From contig NZ_CP155559.1 in NCBI RefSeq assembly GCF_022095615.2, positions 2,911,501 through 2,975,500 on the forward strand: a DNA stretch of 64,000 nt, read 5' to 3'. The DNA comes from Bacillus thuringiensis (GTDB taxonomy: Bacteria > Bacillota > Bacilli > Bacillales > Bacillaceae_G). The notes beneath the pieces are model-generated. The model was not told where the DNA came from. It ran no database searches and worked only from the letters and a program-made list of their open reading frames with translations. Positions 18,466 through 28,697 of the stretch are shown here, one piece after another. Within the stretch, counting starts at the first letter, position 1. Every line of letters starts with the position of its first letter. The position numbers were made by a program, and so were the translations under genes.

Positions 18466-18828
18466 TTGGTTATTCATTATAAGGACAAGGAATTTTTCAC
18501 TGGAAAAGATTTAGCTTTATCTGTAATAGGAGGGCGTTGGAAAATAGCAATTATATGGTGTTTGTTACAACGTTCACCTTTAAGATTAAGTGAAATACAA
18601 AAAAAACTTCCTGATGTGAATCAGCGCATGTTAATCAGACAATTAAGGGAGTTAGAAGAAGATAAAATAATTACTAGATGTGTATATCCTATAGTCCCCC
18701 CAAAGGTTGAGTATGAACTTAGTGAAGTAGGTCGTCGCCTAGAACGCGTAGTAACTGCCATCTGTGATTGGGGAGATGAATTTAGTGAATTTGTAGAAAT
18801 GGACGCTAATCAAGCGCCGGCTGAATAA
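18466..18828 (+). CDS. HxlR-family transcriptional regulator
   Basis: A 120-residue winged-helix protein: LALSVIGGRWKIAIIWCLLQ, then LSEIQKKLPDVNQRMLIRQLRELEEDKIITR and PPKVEYELSEVGRRL. In B. subtilis HxlR activates formaldehyde-responsive genes, and here the gene diverges from glutathione-dependent formaldehyde oxidation genes, so a formaldehyde or electrophile sensor is the natural inference. The start is a TTG preceded by GAAAGGAAGG. The N-terminal helix has Thr-Gly-Lys where the B. subtilis protein (from memory) has a reactive Cys two residues before Lys; other cysteines are at W-C-L, R-C-V and I-C-D. A terminator follows at 18901-18945. Confidence 0.88.
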   Translation: MVIHYKDKEFFTGKDLALSVIGGRWKIAIIWCLLQRSPLRLSEIQKKLPDVNQRMLIRQLRELEEDKIITRCVYPIVPPKVEYELSEVGRRLERVVTAICDWGDEFSEFVEMDANQAPAE

Positions 18829-18900
18829 AGCTTAATGTAATTTCAAGTAAGTCTGTAAAAGTTAGGGGACAATGTATAAAAATATGTACATGAATAGTTC

Positions 18901-18945
18901 AAAAAAACCACGAAACGCTGGTATGAAGACGTTTCGTGGCTTTTA
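18901..18945 (+). terminator. Terminator of the HxlR gene
   Basis: CCACGAAACG / CGTTTCGTGG stem with A and T runs on either side. Confidence 0.88.
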
Positions 18946-19164
18946 AATGTCACCAAATTTATAATTTCAATTCAATCGAGTAATGATCCGATACTATCTT
19001 TATGAATGTTAGTTTAAATTTCCCTATTGAACCTGTAGCTACTGTTAGCCAATTCATACAAGAACGGATTTTCCTCTCCTTTATCCAATCTCTAAAAAAA
19101 CAAATTTCTTTTTTTGAGGGAAATTAAAATGACCTGTGATATGGTTATGAATTAAAATTTAGCT

Positions 19165-19400
19165 CTAAAAAACATCAATATAACGTCTTGCCATCTTCTT
19201 AATCCATAACGCTTTCAATGGCAGTATTGCTGCTAATATTACATCCCCTACGCCAGCTAATTTTGTATATCGTGGATCAAGTCCCTTTTTTAATACATGA
19301 TATGCTTGCATAAAAGCTACGAAAATCTACACAAAGAATAATACGATTCGGTAAAAAAAAATAATCATACAAGGCTATAACTCCTAACGAGAGAACGTTT
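19165..19400 (-). pseudogene. Small membrane protein relic
   Basis: The minus strand reads ALYDYFFLPNRIIL, then after a frameshift IFVAFMQAYHVLKKG and LAGVGDVILAAILPL to KKMARRYIDVF and a stop at 19165. It looks like a polytopic small membrane protein broken by a frameshift and lacking a start. A shorter related scrap lies at 22528-22603. Family unknown. Confidence 0.5.
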
Positions 19401-19683
19401 GTTCTTTTTAAAGGTATTTTTATGAAAATTCCATTTAAAATAACCGTACTTTTAAATGTTTAAGAAACCTTAAGGGATTGTCCTTATTATTCAAATGCTA
19501 AAGTTAATCTCACCATTAACATTGCGCAACACATATTTATCCGTAAAAATCTTATTAAAACGTATCCCACAATAAAAACTGTTATAGATGAGTAAAAAAT
19601 AAGTAATCAAAAGTTGTGTAATATAGACTAGAAGAATTTGTATCAAATGAAAAATCACTATAAATATCCGGACATTACGACAT

Positions 19684-19720
19684 AAAAAGGAGTGAGCTAA
19701 AATACAGCTCACTCTTTTTT
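19684..19720. terminator. Strong bidirectional hairpin
   Basis: AAAAAGGAGTGAGCT / AGCTCACTCTTTTTT around a 6-7-base loop. It runs through the start of an otherwise unsupported minus-strand frame at 19491-19712. Confidence 0.8.
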
Positions 19721-19771
19721 ACTAGTTACATATATAGATATCACTTAACTGAAAAGTTTTATACAGGTGTT

Positions 19772-19870
19772 TTAACCTCTCTTTATTAAAGACCAAGCAT
19801 AGGAAAATGCTTTCATGTATGATAAGTGAGCGCCACTACAATGCACTGTTGTATTTTCAATTACGTTCAT
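19772..19870 (-). CDS. Candidate 32-residue peptide
   Basis: ATG at 19870 with AAAAGGA ten bases upstream; an in-frame ATG lies three codons earlier. The product starts MNVIENTTVHCSGAHLSY and ends MKAFSYAWSLIKRG. It is followed after ~50 bases by the strong hairpin at 19684-19720. The KAFxxAWxxIK segment would form an amphipathic helix. No family recognised. It could be a real small gene or the head of a deleted one. Confidence 0.4.
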   Translation of the reverse strand: MNVIENTTVHCSGAHLSYMKAFSYAWSLIKRG

Positions 19871-19985
19871 ATTGTTCATTCCTTTTTTTTATAACAAACT
19901 AGTCAACTAATATTTTTAGGTACCCAATTTTACAGATTTATTTTTTAACAAATGACTATAGACAATCCAAAAAAACTTTACACTT

Positions 19986-20615
19986 TTAATAAACTTTTGT
20001 ATTATCATCTATACTTTCAATCTTAATACATTCAAACTCTGCTTCATACCCATCTCCTTGTGGACTGCAAGCATAAATGCCAACTTTCATATAATCTTTT
20101 TCCTCAAAAAGATGCGCCATTCTTATTTGTTTCCATACTGTCCCGTCTAATGAATAATCAACATAATAATTATTCCCCCTTCTTGTTATGCGATAATAAA
20201 GAGAATTTAAATCTCCTAAAAACTCTTGACTAGACCAATCAGAATATCCATTCTTTGTTACAACAACACCTAGTTTACTATTGTCATCAGGTATATACTC
20301 AACAGACGCCTTTAACCAATTATCTTTTGAAAATCGAACCATTAAACCAGCTTGATCATATCTATTTGCTGGTTTAGATTTTACTTTCGTAATCAATCTA
20401 AAGTCTCCATTTAGTTCATAGTATAAAAAATGGCCATTATCTGCTTGAAATTCATAGTGTGTTTTTTGCCAGAAATCTGTCTCTTTATCCGTTTTGATTA
20501 TTAACTTCGATTTATTACTATTAACCTCCCAATCTTTAGGTGGAGAAAGCCATTTTAAACTTTTATCAAATTCCGCATTATTAAATTCTTCTATTAATTT
20601 ATATTGATTGTTCAT
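19986..20615 (-). CDS. DUF1349 concanavalin-like protein
   Basis: 209 residues forming one beta-sandwich DUF1349 domain: LKWLSPPKDWEV, TDFWQKTHYEF, YDQAGLMVRFSKDNWLK, then VGIYACSPQGDGYEAEFECI. Relatives in fungi and bacteria are described as regulation-of-enolase-like or carbohydrate-binding beta proteins, but no activity is established. No signal peptide, so cytoplasmic. TTG at 20621 is in frame, but AAGGAG nine bases before the ATG at 20615 fits better. Monocistronic. Confidence 0.85.
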   Translation of the reverse strand: MNNQYKLIEEFNNAEFDKSLKWLSPPKDWEVNSNKSKLIIKTDKETDFWQKTHYEFQADNGHFLYYELNGDFRLITKVKSKPANRYDQAGLMVRFSKDNWLKASVEYIPDDNSKLGVVVTKNGYSDWSSQEFLGDLNSLYYRITRRGNNYYVDYSLDGTVWKQIRMAHLFEEKDYMKVGIYACSPQGDGYEAEFECIKIESIDDNTKVY

Positions 20616-20776
20616 TAACAATATCTCCTTACTCTTTTATATTTATTATGAAAAAATACTCACACAGTAAAATCATTTAATCTTGATATATACTCATCTA
20701 AAAAAAGCTTTCTCAATTTTCATCTAATTAAATAATTCTTTATTCCTTAAAATCTTTTCTCAAATCAATGTCTTTC

Positions 20777-22054
<1,278 letters not shown>

Positions 22055-22116
22055 TCATTTCCCCCTTAATTAAGTAACTAATTTTTTTAAAACTAGGAAT
22101 TTAACTAGATAAAATA

Positions 22117-22375
22117 CAAAAAACTCCCGTCCCTATAAAAGGGACGAGAGTTAACCCGCGTTGCCACCCTAGTTGAAAACGCAAAAATATACGCCCTCCA
22201 CTTAAATTATTAACGGCTTTTAGCCGGAAACGATTACTAACTTCGCATTGAAGTGTTCCACATTTCGCTCAAGGACGGATTCACAAGTTCTTTCTATCGG
22301 TTTACACCATCCACCGACTCTCTAAAAGAAAGAATATTTGTTACTATTTCCTTTCATCGCTTTCAAACAATATAC
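22117..22375 (-). promoter_or_regulatory. T-box leader of serS (specifier UCC)
   Basis: On the minus strand the conserved T-box AGGGTGGCAACGCG (22157-22170) is followed by an ACTCTCGTCCC / GGGACGGGAGT terminator with a T run (22117-22153). The Stem I region contains GAATCCGTCC, where UCC (22277-22279) would be a serine specifier codon. Uncharged tRNA-Ser should stop termination and allow serS expression. Confidence 0.92.
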
Positions 22376-22527
22376 ATTTTAATTATCACCACTTTACAAT
22401 AATTCTGTGTATTTATCAAGAGATGTTTTCGAAAATAAAATATATTCATAATTAATTCACAAAATCATATTTCAAAATATATCTATAAAGAAAGATATCA
22501 TAATTTATCCAGAAATGGTTCGCTTTT

Positions 22528-22603
22528 CATAAAACCCACGAAAATATACATAAAAAATAATACGATTTACCCGAGAGAATAACCATACAATGTTATCCCT
22601 CCT
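22528..22603 (-). pseudogene. Relic similar to the one at 19165-19400
   Basis: Minus-strand IVWLFSRVNRIIFYVYIFVGFM matches at DNA level the 19320-19400 scrap (shared TCGTATTATT and ATTTTCGT blocks). Too short to classify. Confidence 0.4.
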
Positions 22604-22705
22604 TCAAAAACCTATTTAAGAAAAACTTAAGAAATTTACTTCTAAATTCATAAGAATTTTTCCCTATACTTAAAGATAATTAATTCAACAAAAGGAGAAA
22701 CACTC

Positions 22706-23071
22706 ATGAAGAAATTTGTAATTTGCATAATAGGCATAGGTCTTCCTATATACTTACTACCCTTCATATTACGCGGGGATTTAGACAAATTTAATCCGAT
22801 TGCTGAAGAAAAAAATGTATACGCCGTTGCGAAGGGTTATGGTATTACAGATTATCAGTATAAAGACCGGTCTATTTACTCACTAAAAGGTGTTGATGAA
22901 TTAAGGAATGAGAAAGAATATATAGTAGGAACGAACACTCCTAATGATTTTATAAGAAAAACTTACTTGAGAATTCATGTAAAAGGAAAGTATGTGTATT
23001 CTTACGATATTATTTCTGAAGAGGATATTCCGGAGAAAGTAAGAGGTCAATTGAACATAGTGAATAACTAA
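22706..23071 (+). CDS. YxeA-family (DUF1093-like) small secreted or anchored protein
   Basis: 121 residues: an N-terminal hydrophobic segment (FVICIIGIGLPIYLLPFIL) that may be a signal or anchor, then a small OB-like domain with YAVAKGYGITDYQYKDRSIYSLKG, KTYLRIHVKGKYVYSYDIIS and EEDIPEKVRGQL. These blocks follow the YxeA/DUF1093 pattern (Y-K-L-K, Y-L-K-V-x-V-K, V-x-S-Y, I-P-x-K). Function is unknown. RBS AAAAGGAGA. A fragment of a paralogue lies at 25619-25684. Confidence 0.65.
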   Translation: MKKFVICIIGIGLPIYLLPFILRGDLDKFNPIAEEKNVYAVAKGYGITDYQYKDRSIYSLKGVDELRNEKEYIVGTNTPNDFIRKTYLRIHVKGKYVYSYDIISEEDIPEKVRGQLNIVNN

Positions 23072-23212
23072 AAAATAAACCGATTTAATTCAGCTTATTT
23101 TTTTCATATTAAACTCCTTCAATTTTTTAATATTTATACCCAAATAAGGTTATTTCATGTGAATTGATCCATTCAAGATCTGGATATACATAAAAAATGA
23201 TAGCAATTATAT

Positions 23213-23245
23213 AAAAAGGACTCTTAATATATAAGAGTCCTTTTT
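23213..23245. terminator. Bidirectional terminator
   Basis: AAAAAGGACTCTTA / TAAGAGTCCTTTTT, between the YxeA-like gene and the convergent TetR gene. Confidence 0.85.
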
Positions 23246-23346
23246 CACTAAACTAGCAATGCCCTTGGAGAATAAAGAAATAATAATAACGGTTATATGC
23301 ATACTTAATAGGGATTTTTCTTTCCCGCCCTCTTAAAATTTGGTCT

Positions 23347-24027
23347 TTATTTATTGAAATGTTGAATACCGTGCAATAACACTTCAAGTCCCCAGTGAAA
23401 ACGCTCCATAGACTTCATATCTCCGGAGAACATCTCATCTCCTAGACTGAAAAGAATCGGAAAGAGAGCCGGGTCCACATTTTGGAATGTTTCTTTTATA
23501 TCAGATATTTGCATAGTCCCATGCTTTTTCCTAGAAGTATGTTCATATGCTACTGAAGAAACGTATAGTAATAAAAGATCTACTCCCCATGCTGCAGATT
23601 TAGAATGAATTCCACCCTCCTGCAGTGTTGCAAGAATGTACTCTGTCAACTTAAGAATGTTTGTCCCCTTCGGAATAGATGAGAAAGTAAGTTCAGCGAT
23701 ACCAGGTTCCTCGTATAGTAATAAAAAATATGCACTTAGCGCCCCAATTAAATTTTCCTTCCATGAGTCTTGCTTTTGTTCAGGTAATACCAATTGACCA
23801 AGGCCATAATCCAATACCAATGAACTTAATTCTTGAAAATTTTTAACATAAACATACAATGAAGATGGACCAGTATCCAGTTCTTTTGCCACCTTACGCA
23901 TGCTCATACCTGCAATACCCTGCTCTTTAAGAAGTTCATAAGCAGTTTTTACGATGAGTTCATGACTTAGCGGCTCTTTAGCTGGTCGATCTCTGCGACT
24001 AATTATTTTTCGATTTGAATTTTCCAT
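23347..24027 (-). CDS. TetR-family repressor
   Basis: 226 residues. N-terminal TetR helix-turn-helix: SHELIVKTAYELLKEQGIAG, MSMRKVAKELDTGPSSLYVYVKN. The C-terminal ligand domain is of the TetR_C type (LIGALSAYFLLLYEEPG). It lies 42 bases after the TetX-like gene in the same direction, so it is likely the self-regulated repressor of that unit. The inverted repeat ACGAAC-ACT-GTTCGT ~270 bases upstream of the monooxygenase is a candidate operator. RBS is weak, which fits translational read-on in an operon. Confidence 0.88.
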   Translation of the reverse strand: MENSNRKIISRRDRPAKEPLSHELIVKTAYELLKEQGIAGMSMRKVAKELDTGPSSLYVYVKNFQELSSLVLDYGLGQLVLPEQKQDSWKENLIGALSAYFLLLYEEPGIAELTFSSIPKGTNILKLTEYILATLQEGGIHSKSAAWGVDLLLLYVSSVAYEHTSRKKHGTMQISDIKETFQNVDPALFPILFSLGDEMFSGDMKSMERFHWGLEVLLHGIQHFNK

Positions 24028-24069
24028 AATTACTTTATATCATGGCCGAATATATTAGTAAATATATTA

Positions 24070-25251
24070 TCAATTTGCAAAATCAGTATTGTATTTCTCA
24101 TGGAATGAATTCATTAAGTCTGCAAGTTTAGCAGCTGCATCATCAGAGAAACTTAATTCCAAATTATCATATGACTCCTGTGCTTTTTCAGATGAATAAG
24201 CATACATTTTTTCTTCGTATTCTTCAATTGCACTAGCAAAATCTTTATTTCGGATGATTGCAAGAGCTAGATTCAATGCATCAAACATTGCTAAGTTAAC
24301 GCCTTCACCTGCAAATGGTGACATTACATGAGCTGCATCTCCAATTAGAGTAACACTCGGATTACGTTTCCACTTGAAATGAATTGGGAGCATATAAATT
24401 CGTCTTTGTATAATTGAATCTTCAGCATAATGGATGTATTTCTTTAATTTTTCATCCCAATCATGAAATAACTCTAATAATTTAGCTTTCGCTTCTATAG
24501 GTTTATCTGTACAAATATCATTTTTTTCCGTCCAGTCTTTTTCAACTTTTAGACTAGCATATACTTTAATGCGACCGTCCCCATTTAGTTGAGCAAGAAT
24601 TCCCTTATTATCACCTAAAGCGAATACTTTACCACGTCTGTTGAATTCGGATAAGTCTGGATGATTCTCAGCCACATTTCGTATATTAAGTTCAAAGAAA
24701 GTTAGACCTGTATACTCAATATCGGTATTCGTTAGCAAAGGACGAACACGTGAAAATGCCCCGTCTGCCCCAACAAGACCATGAACTGTATCGACAAATC
24801 CATTTTCAAAATGAAGTTGTGTCATACCGTTTTCAAGTGAAACAGCTTTTTCTAACTTATATCCGTATTTAATACAGCTTTTATCAAGAGCATTTAGCAA
24901 AAGGTCACAAAGCACACCGCGATCTATCTCAGGTCGCTCCCCTTTTTCATCAGGGGCAGTTATTTCATCGATAAAACTCTTTCCGTTTTTATCTAGAAGA
25001 CGGAAATCCTCACCTTCATAGCGGGCAATTTCCTGAAACTTCTCGTAAAGACCAGCTTCTTTAAGTGCCATTTGTCCGGATTCTTCGTGAATATCCAGAG
25101 AACCGCCTCTTTGACTGTTCATATCAAGTAGTTCTCTTTCATAGATAACAGGTTCTATACCATTTTGTTGTAAAAGTAGAGCAAGCATTAATCCTCCTGG
25201 ACCTCCACCAATAATAGCAATACGTTTTTGCCCTTTAGATAAAGTTGACAT
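24070..25251 (-). CDS. TetX-like FAD-dependent monooxygenase
   Basis: 393-residue class A flavoprotein monooxygenase. FAD-binding GxGxxG is IAIIGGGPGGLMLALLL, the conserved arginine/glycine stretch is RGGSLDIHEESGQMAL, and the second FAD motif is VTLIGDAAHVMSPFAGEGVNLAM. Length, the PEIDRGVLCDLLLNAL block and the C-terminal helix resemble the tetracycline-inactivating TetX group more than salicylate hydroxylases. Hydroxylation of tetracycline or another aromatic compound is possible but not shown. AAGGAG eight bases before ATG 25251 sets the start. Cotranscribed with the TetR gene. Confidence 0.85.
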   Translation of the reverse strand: MSTLSKGQKRIAIIGGGPGGLMLALLLQQNGIEPVIYERELLDMNSQRGGSLDIHEESGQMALKEAGLYEKFQEIARYEGEDFRLLDKNGKSFIDEITAPDEKGERPEIDRGVLCDLLLNALDKSCIKYGYKLEKAVSLENGMTQLHFENGFVDTVHGLVGADGAFSRVRPLLTNTDIEYTGLTFFELNIRNVAENHPDLSEFNRRGKVFALGDNKGILAQLNGDGRIKVYASLKVEKDWTEKNDICTDKPIEAKAKLLELFHDWDEKLKKYIHYAEDSIIQRRIYMLPIHFKWKRNPSVTLIGDAAHVMSPFAGEGVNLAMFDALNLALAIIRNKDFASAIEEYEEKMYAYSSEKAQESYDNLELSFSDDAAAKLADLMNSFHEKYNTDFAN

Positions 25252-25523
25252 AATAAACACTCCTTAAATTTATTAATTTATAATCTATTCTTAAGATTTT
25301 CAATGCACCACTGTATGGTGTACCATAATCACGCATGATATTAACGTACTATCTAAAATTATTAAAAACATACCGAGTGTAACTGATCCTAATATTGAAA
25401 GAATCTTTTTTAACGAAAAATTAGTTTGTTGCGTTCTTGCTGGATTATCAAATCTCAATCCTTCTTTTCAATTTTACTTTTACACTTATGGTTTGTTCTC
25501 AATTGCACATTAACTTTAACATA

Positions 25524-25555
25524 ACGAACACTGTTCGTAAAGTACAGCGTTCGTA
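25524..25555. promoter_or_regulatory. Candidate TetR operator
   Basis: ACGAAC-ACT-GTTCGT (25524-25538) is a perfect inverted repeat; a further half site GTTCGTA follows at 25549-25555. It lies upstream of the TetX-like gene. Confidence 0.5.
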
Positions 25556-25618
25556 AAATATACATTATATATTCGCCCTTCATATTAAAATGGCAAAAAC
25601 TTTTTAAATATGCCTATA

Positions 25619-25684
25619 AAAATTCATGTAAAAGAAAGACACGTTGACTCTTATACAGTTATTTCTGAAAAGATTAAAGGATAA
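25619..25684 (+). pseudogene. C-terminal fragment of a YxeA-like gene
   Basis: KIHVKERHVDSYTVISEKIKG then stop matches LRIHVKGKYVYSYDIISEEDIPEKVRG of the gene at 22706-23071, without start or N-terminal part. Confidence 0.6.
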
Positions 25685-25703
25685 TTGGAAATGCAAGATA
25701 AAT

Positions 25704-25735
25704 AAAAGAAGCAACTCGTATGAGTTGCTTCTTTT
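25704..25735 (-). terminator. Terminator of the alpha/beta hydrolase gene
   Basis: AAAAGAAGCAACTC / GAGTTGCTTCTTTT with a 4-base loop. Confidence 0.88.
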
Positions 25736-25773
25736 ATTTATACTCTCTTTCGATTACTTTATTAAACTTGTTA

Positions 25774-26484
25774 TCATTGTTTTAATAACCATTGTTCCAT
25801 TACTTTCACTGTTTCATCTCGTTGTGCTTTTGCCGTAATTAAACTCGCATTATCACCCTTTTGCTCACCATACATGCCAAAATTAGCATGGTTTCCCCCT
25901 TTTATCATGTGCATAGTTGTATTCTTTGACATGAACTTTTTACTGTTCTCTATTTTTTCTACAGTTGCTAAAGCATCTACTTCTCCATAAATAGATAGCA
26001 TCGGAATCGATTTGGTAGAGAAATCCTCTGCGGGATAAGAACCTAAGAAAATAATCCCTTCTACCTTTTCTTCATGTTGAAAGGCATACTTAGAAATCAT
26101 GGCTCCTCCCATTGAATGCCCCGCAACATACCATTTTTGAACTTCAGGATACTTTTCAATTACACTGTCTACCTCATTTATTCCAAGTATCGCTAAGTTT
26201 AATGGTAACTTAGGCATTACTACAAAATGTCCGTCTTTTGCAAGAGCTTCTCCTAAGTAACTATAAGCCTCAACTTCTACTTTAGCTCCTTGATAAAAAA
26301 TAACCCCTATTTTAGTCTCTTTCTCTCCAAAGACGATATTATCTTCATCTTTTTTATCATCCACTAACGACAAGGCCTCTTTCGTTGGTTTATAAGTAAA
26401 CTGAGACCAAACAAAAAAAGTAATACTTCCCATAAGTAAAATACCTAATAAAGAGTACAGAACAATTTTCATCCACTTCTTCAC
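25774..26484 (-). CDS. Membrane-anchored alpha/beta hydrolase
   Basis: 236 residues. An N-terminal transmembrane helix (IVLYSLLGILLMGSITFFVW) anchors the enzyme, with the catalytic domain outside. Nucleophile motif AGHSMGGAMISKYA, acid in IYGEVDALAT, catalytic His in GGNHANFGMYG. This is the alpha/beta hydrolase type found next to dienelactone-hydrolase-like families. Substrate unknown. Single gene with its own terminator. Confidence 0.85.
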   Translation of the reverse strand: MKKWMKIVLYSLLGILLMGSITFFVWSQFTYKPTKEALSLVDDKKDEDNIVFGEKETKIGVIFYQGAKVEVEAYSYLGEALAKDGHFVVMPKLPLNLAILGINEVDSVIEKYPEVQKWYVAGHSMGGAMISKYAFQHEEKVEGIIFLGSYPAEDFSTKSIPMLSIYGEVDALATVEKIENSKKFMSKNTTMHMIKGGNHANFGMYGEQKGDNASLITAKAQRDETVKVMEQWLLKQ

Positions 26485-26619
26485 ATATATGCCCTCCCTA
26501 AGATGTGTATATTCTATACTTTAATTATTATTAATATGATTGTCGAATAATCTTAACTAATATGTTTAGAAAAAATAATACGAGCCCTCAAATACCGTTT
26601 TACAATAAAATTTTATAAA

Positions 26620-26660
26620 GAAAAAGCCGATTTCTTTATCGTATAGAAAATCGACTTTAG
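26620..26660 (-). terminator. Terminator of the deacetylase gene
   Basis: AAAAAGCCGATTT ... AAAATCGACTTTAG, imperfect stem 55 bases past the stop. Confidence 0.65.
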
Positions 26661-26714
26661 TTTAGTTGTTAATTTAGTAATAGAAACCTTCTTTTCAAGA
26701 TAATTCTGTTTATA

Positions 26715-27557
26715 CTATAGACGTTGATCTTTCTGGAAATTTAGACGAAAATGATCCTCATCATTATATACCCCAAATTCATACCCTTGCTCTTTATAAA
26801 ATTTTATAATTTCAGGAAGAGCTTGTAATGTTTGTGCCTTTTCATGCATTAGAACTACTTCCACATCTTCTGTTGTTGTACGCTTTACATTCTCTATAAT
26901 TTGCTGTGGGTTTCCTTTTAATTTCCAATCATTTGAGTCTATTGTCCAATCCCAAACTTTTATTGCTGCTTCTACAATTTGATTACGAATTTCCTCACCC
27001 TTTAATCCTGGTGCAGATCCATATGGCGGACGAACTAGTTTAGGAGTTGTACCCGTAATATTATGGATAAGAGCTAACGTTTCTTTCATTTCCGGTACGA
27101 ATTGTCCTTTTTTGTATAGCTTATCACTATTATGTGTCATACTATGAGCACCAATATAATGTCCTTCTTTTACCGCTCGTTTTACGTTTTCCTGAAAACC
27201 TGTATTTTGTAAATTGCTACCTTGCATAAAAAATGTCGAGGCAACATTTTGCTCTTTTAGTACATCTAAAAATTCCCCAGTTAATTCGCTAGGACCATCA
27301 TCGAATGTTAAATAAACAACTTTTCCTACCGGTTTTCCATCAGGTCTTTTCTGTTTTGCCGGTGGTGTTTCCTTTTTCTTTTCTTGTTGTTGCGTATTAA
27401 CTTGTTTACTACTTTCATTAGCTACTCCCTTCACTGGGATAGAGTTCCATTTCCCAATTAAAAAGAATGTGAAAAAGGTCGTTGCTAAAACAACTCCTAA
27501 AGATATGATTGCCTTCGTTACTACACTTGTTTTTTTCTTACTTTGCGATTCTTTCAT
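26715..27557 (-). CDS. Polysaccharide (peptidoglycan) deacetylase, NodB type
   Basis: 280 residues. N-terminal membrane segment (~14-32), a charged Gln/Lys linker, then a NodB homology domain (~75-260). The carbohydrate-esterase-4 motifs are present: TFDDGPS, the metal-binding HSMTH, RPPYGSAPG, DWTIDSNDW and LMHEKAQT. Such enzymes remove acetyl groups from cell-wall N-acetylglucosamine or N-acetylmuramate and give lysozyme resistance or act on cortex. B. cereus-group genomes carry many paralogues, so the exact substrate is open. AAAGGAT RBS before ATG. Confidence 0.9.
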   Translation of the reverse strand: MKESQSKKKTSVVTKAIISLGVVLATTFFTFFLIGKWNSIPVKGVANESSKQVNTQQQEKKKETPPAKQKRPDGKPVGKVVYLTFDDGPSELTGEFLDVLKEQNVASTFFMQGSNLQNTGFQENVKRAVKEGHYIGAHSMTHNSDKLYKKGQFVPEMKETLALIHNITGTTPKLVRPPYGSAPGLKGEEIRNQIVEAAIKVWDWTIDSNDWKLKGNPQQIIENVKRTTTEDVEVVLMHEKAQTLQALPEIIKFYKEQGYEFGVYNDEDHFRLNFQKDQRL

Positions 27558-27718
27558 TATTTTTCGATCCTTTCCCTATTAATTTTCATATTCATTATTT
27601 ATAAGGCTGAGCCTTTATTCGACTGAATCATTAGTTTCAACCGGTGTTTACAATAAATAGATTAATAGAGATGGATAAAGATAAAATGCAGATAATGTCG
27701 ATTTTGTTTAAAAATGAT

Positions 27719-27762
27719 AAAAACCCCAATTTCTCTATATTAAAATCGAGAAATTGGGGTTT
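27719..27762 (-). terminator. Terminator of menA
   Basis: AAAACCCCAATTTCTC / GAGAAATTGGGGTTT stem, 24 bases from the stop. Confidence 0.88.
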
Positions 27763-27785
27763 AGTCACTTAACAATAGTTTTTAT

Positions 27786-28697
27786 TTAAAACAGATAACT
27801 AATTAATAATCCTGCCGATAATAAGAAGCCGAAAATCGTATTTGTCATCGCTGTTGATTTCATTGCGATGCGCATATATCCGGGATCCTTTGCTCCTTTT
27901 TGGAAACTTTGAATGGCAGAGATTGGCTTTCTCAAACCTAGGAACATAACTAATGCCCAAGGGCTTATATAACCCATCAATACAATTACAGCAATCCATA
28001 AATAAGCAATGAAAAAGGCTACAGCTAGTGTTACTATTGCTTTTTCTCTCCCAAGGAGGATTACTAATGTCTTTCTTCCACCTTTAATATCTTCTTCAAT
28101 ATCTCGGATGTTATTTGACATGTTAATTGCACCGACTAAAATTCCAATTGGAATGGAAATCAATACACTTTCAGTCGTTATCGTATTCGTTTGAATAAAG
28201 AAAGCAATGAGTACAAAACATGTCCCCATTAACAAGCCAGAAACTAATTCTCCAAACGGAGTGTACGCAATTGGTAATGGACCACCTGTGTATAAATACC
28301 CAACTGCCATCCCAATTAAACCGATGACGACTAACCACCAGCTACTATTCATGCAAATATAAATGCCAATAAGTGCAGCTAGTACATACAATAAAAGCGC
28401 AACTGTTAACACATTTTTTGGTTTCAATCCATGACGGACAATTCCGCCGCCAATTCCAACAGACTCAGCTGTATCTAATCCACGTTTGAAATCATAGTAC
28501 TCATTAAATAAATTCGTTGCGATTTGCAATGCTAAACATGCAACCATCATCGCAATAAATAAAAGCCAATGAATTTCTGTAACATACAGTGATGCTACTG
28601 TTCCTAAAATTACAGGAGAAAACGTCGCCGTTAATGTATGCGGGCGCGTCATCTTCCATATTAATTTAGCGGAACTAATTTCTTTTTCATTCCCCAT
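27786..28697 (-). CDS. menA: 1,4-dihydroxy-2-naphthoate prenyltransferase
   Basis: A 303-residue UbiA-superfamily membrane enzyme with eight to nine helices that attaches the polyprenyl tail in menaquinone synthesis. The two Asp-rich Mg/prenyl-diphosphate motifs are NLFNEYYDFKRGLD and NNIRDIEEDIKGGRKT; the MenA-typical GIGGGIVRHG is present. A TTG at 28709 is in frame, but it touches the RBS; ATG 28697 is my choice, uncertain by four codons. The other menaquinone genes are not in this window. Confidence 0.92.
   Translation of the reverse strand: MGNEKEISSAKLIWKMTRPHTLTATFSPVILGTVASLYVTEIHWLLFIAMMVACLALQIATNLFNEYYDFKRGLDTAESVGIGGGIVRHGLKPKNVLTVALLLYVLAALIGIYICMNSSWWLVVIGLIGMAVGYLYTGGPLPIAYTPFGELVSGLLMGTCFVLIAFFIQTNTITTESVLISIPIGILVGAINMSNNIRDIEEDIKGGRKTLVILLGREKAIVTLAVAFFIAYLWIAVIVLMGYISPWALVMFLGLRKPISAIQSFQKGAKDPGYMRIAMKSTAMTNTIFGFLLSAGLLISYLF

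Noticed and set aside
19491..19712. 73-codon minus-strand ORF
   Set aside because: Begins inside a strong terminator hairpin and lacks an RBS; composition is plain AT-rich.
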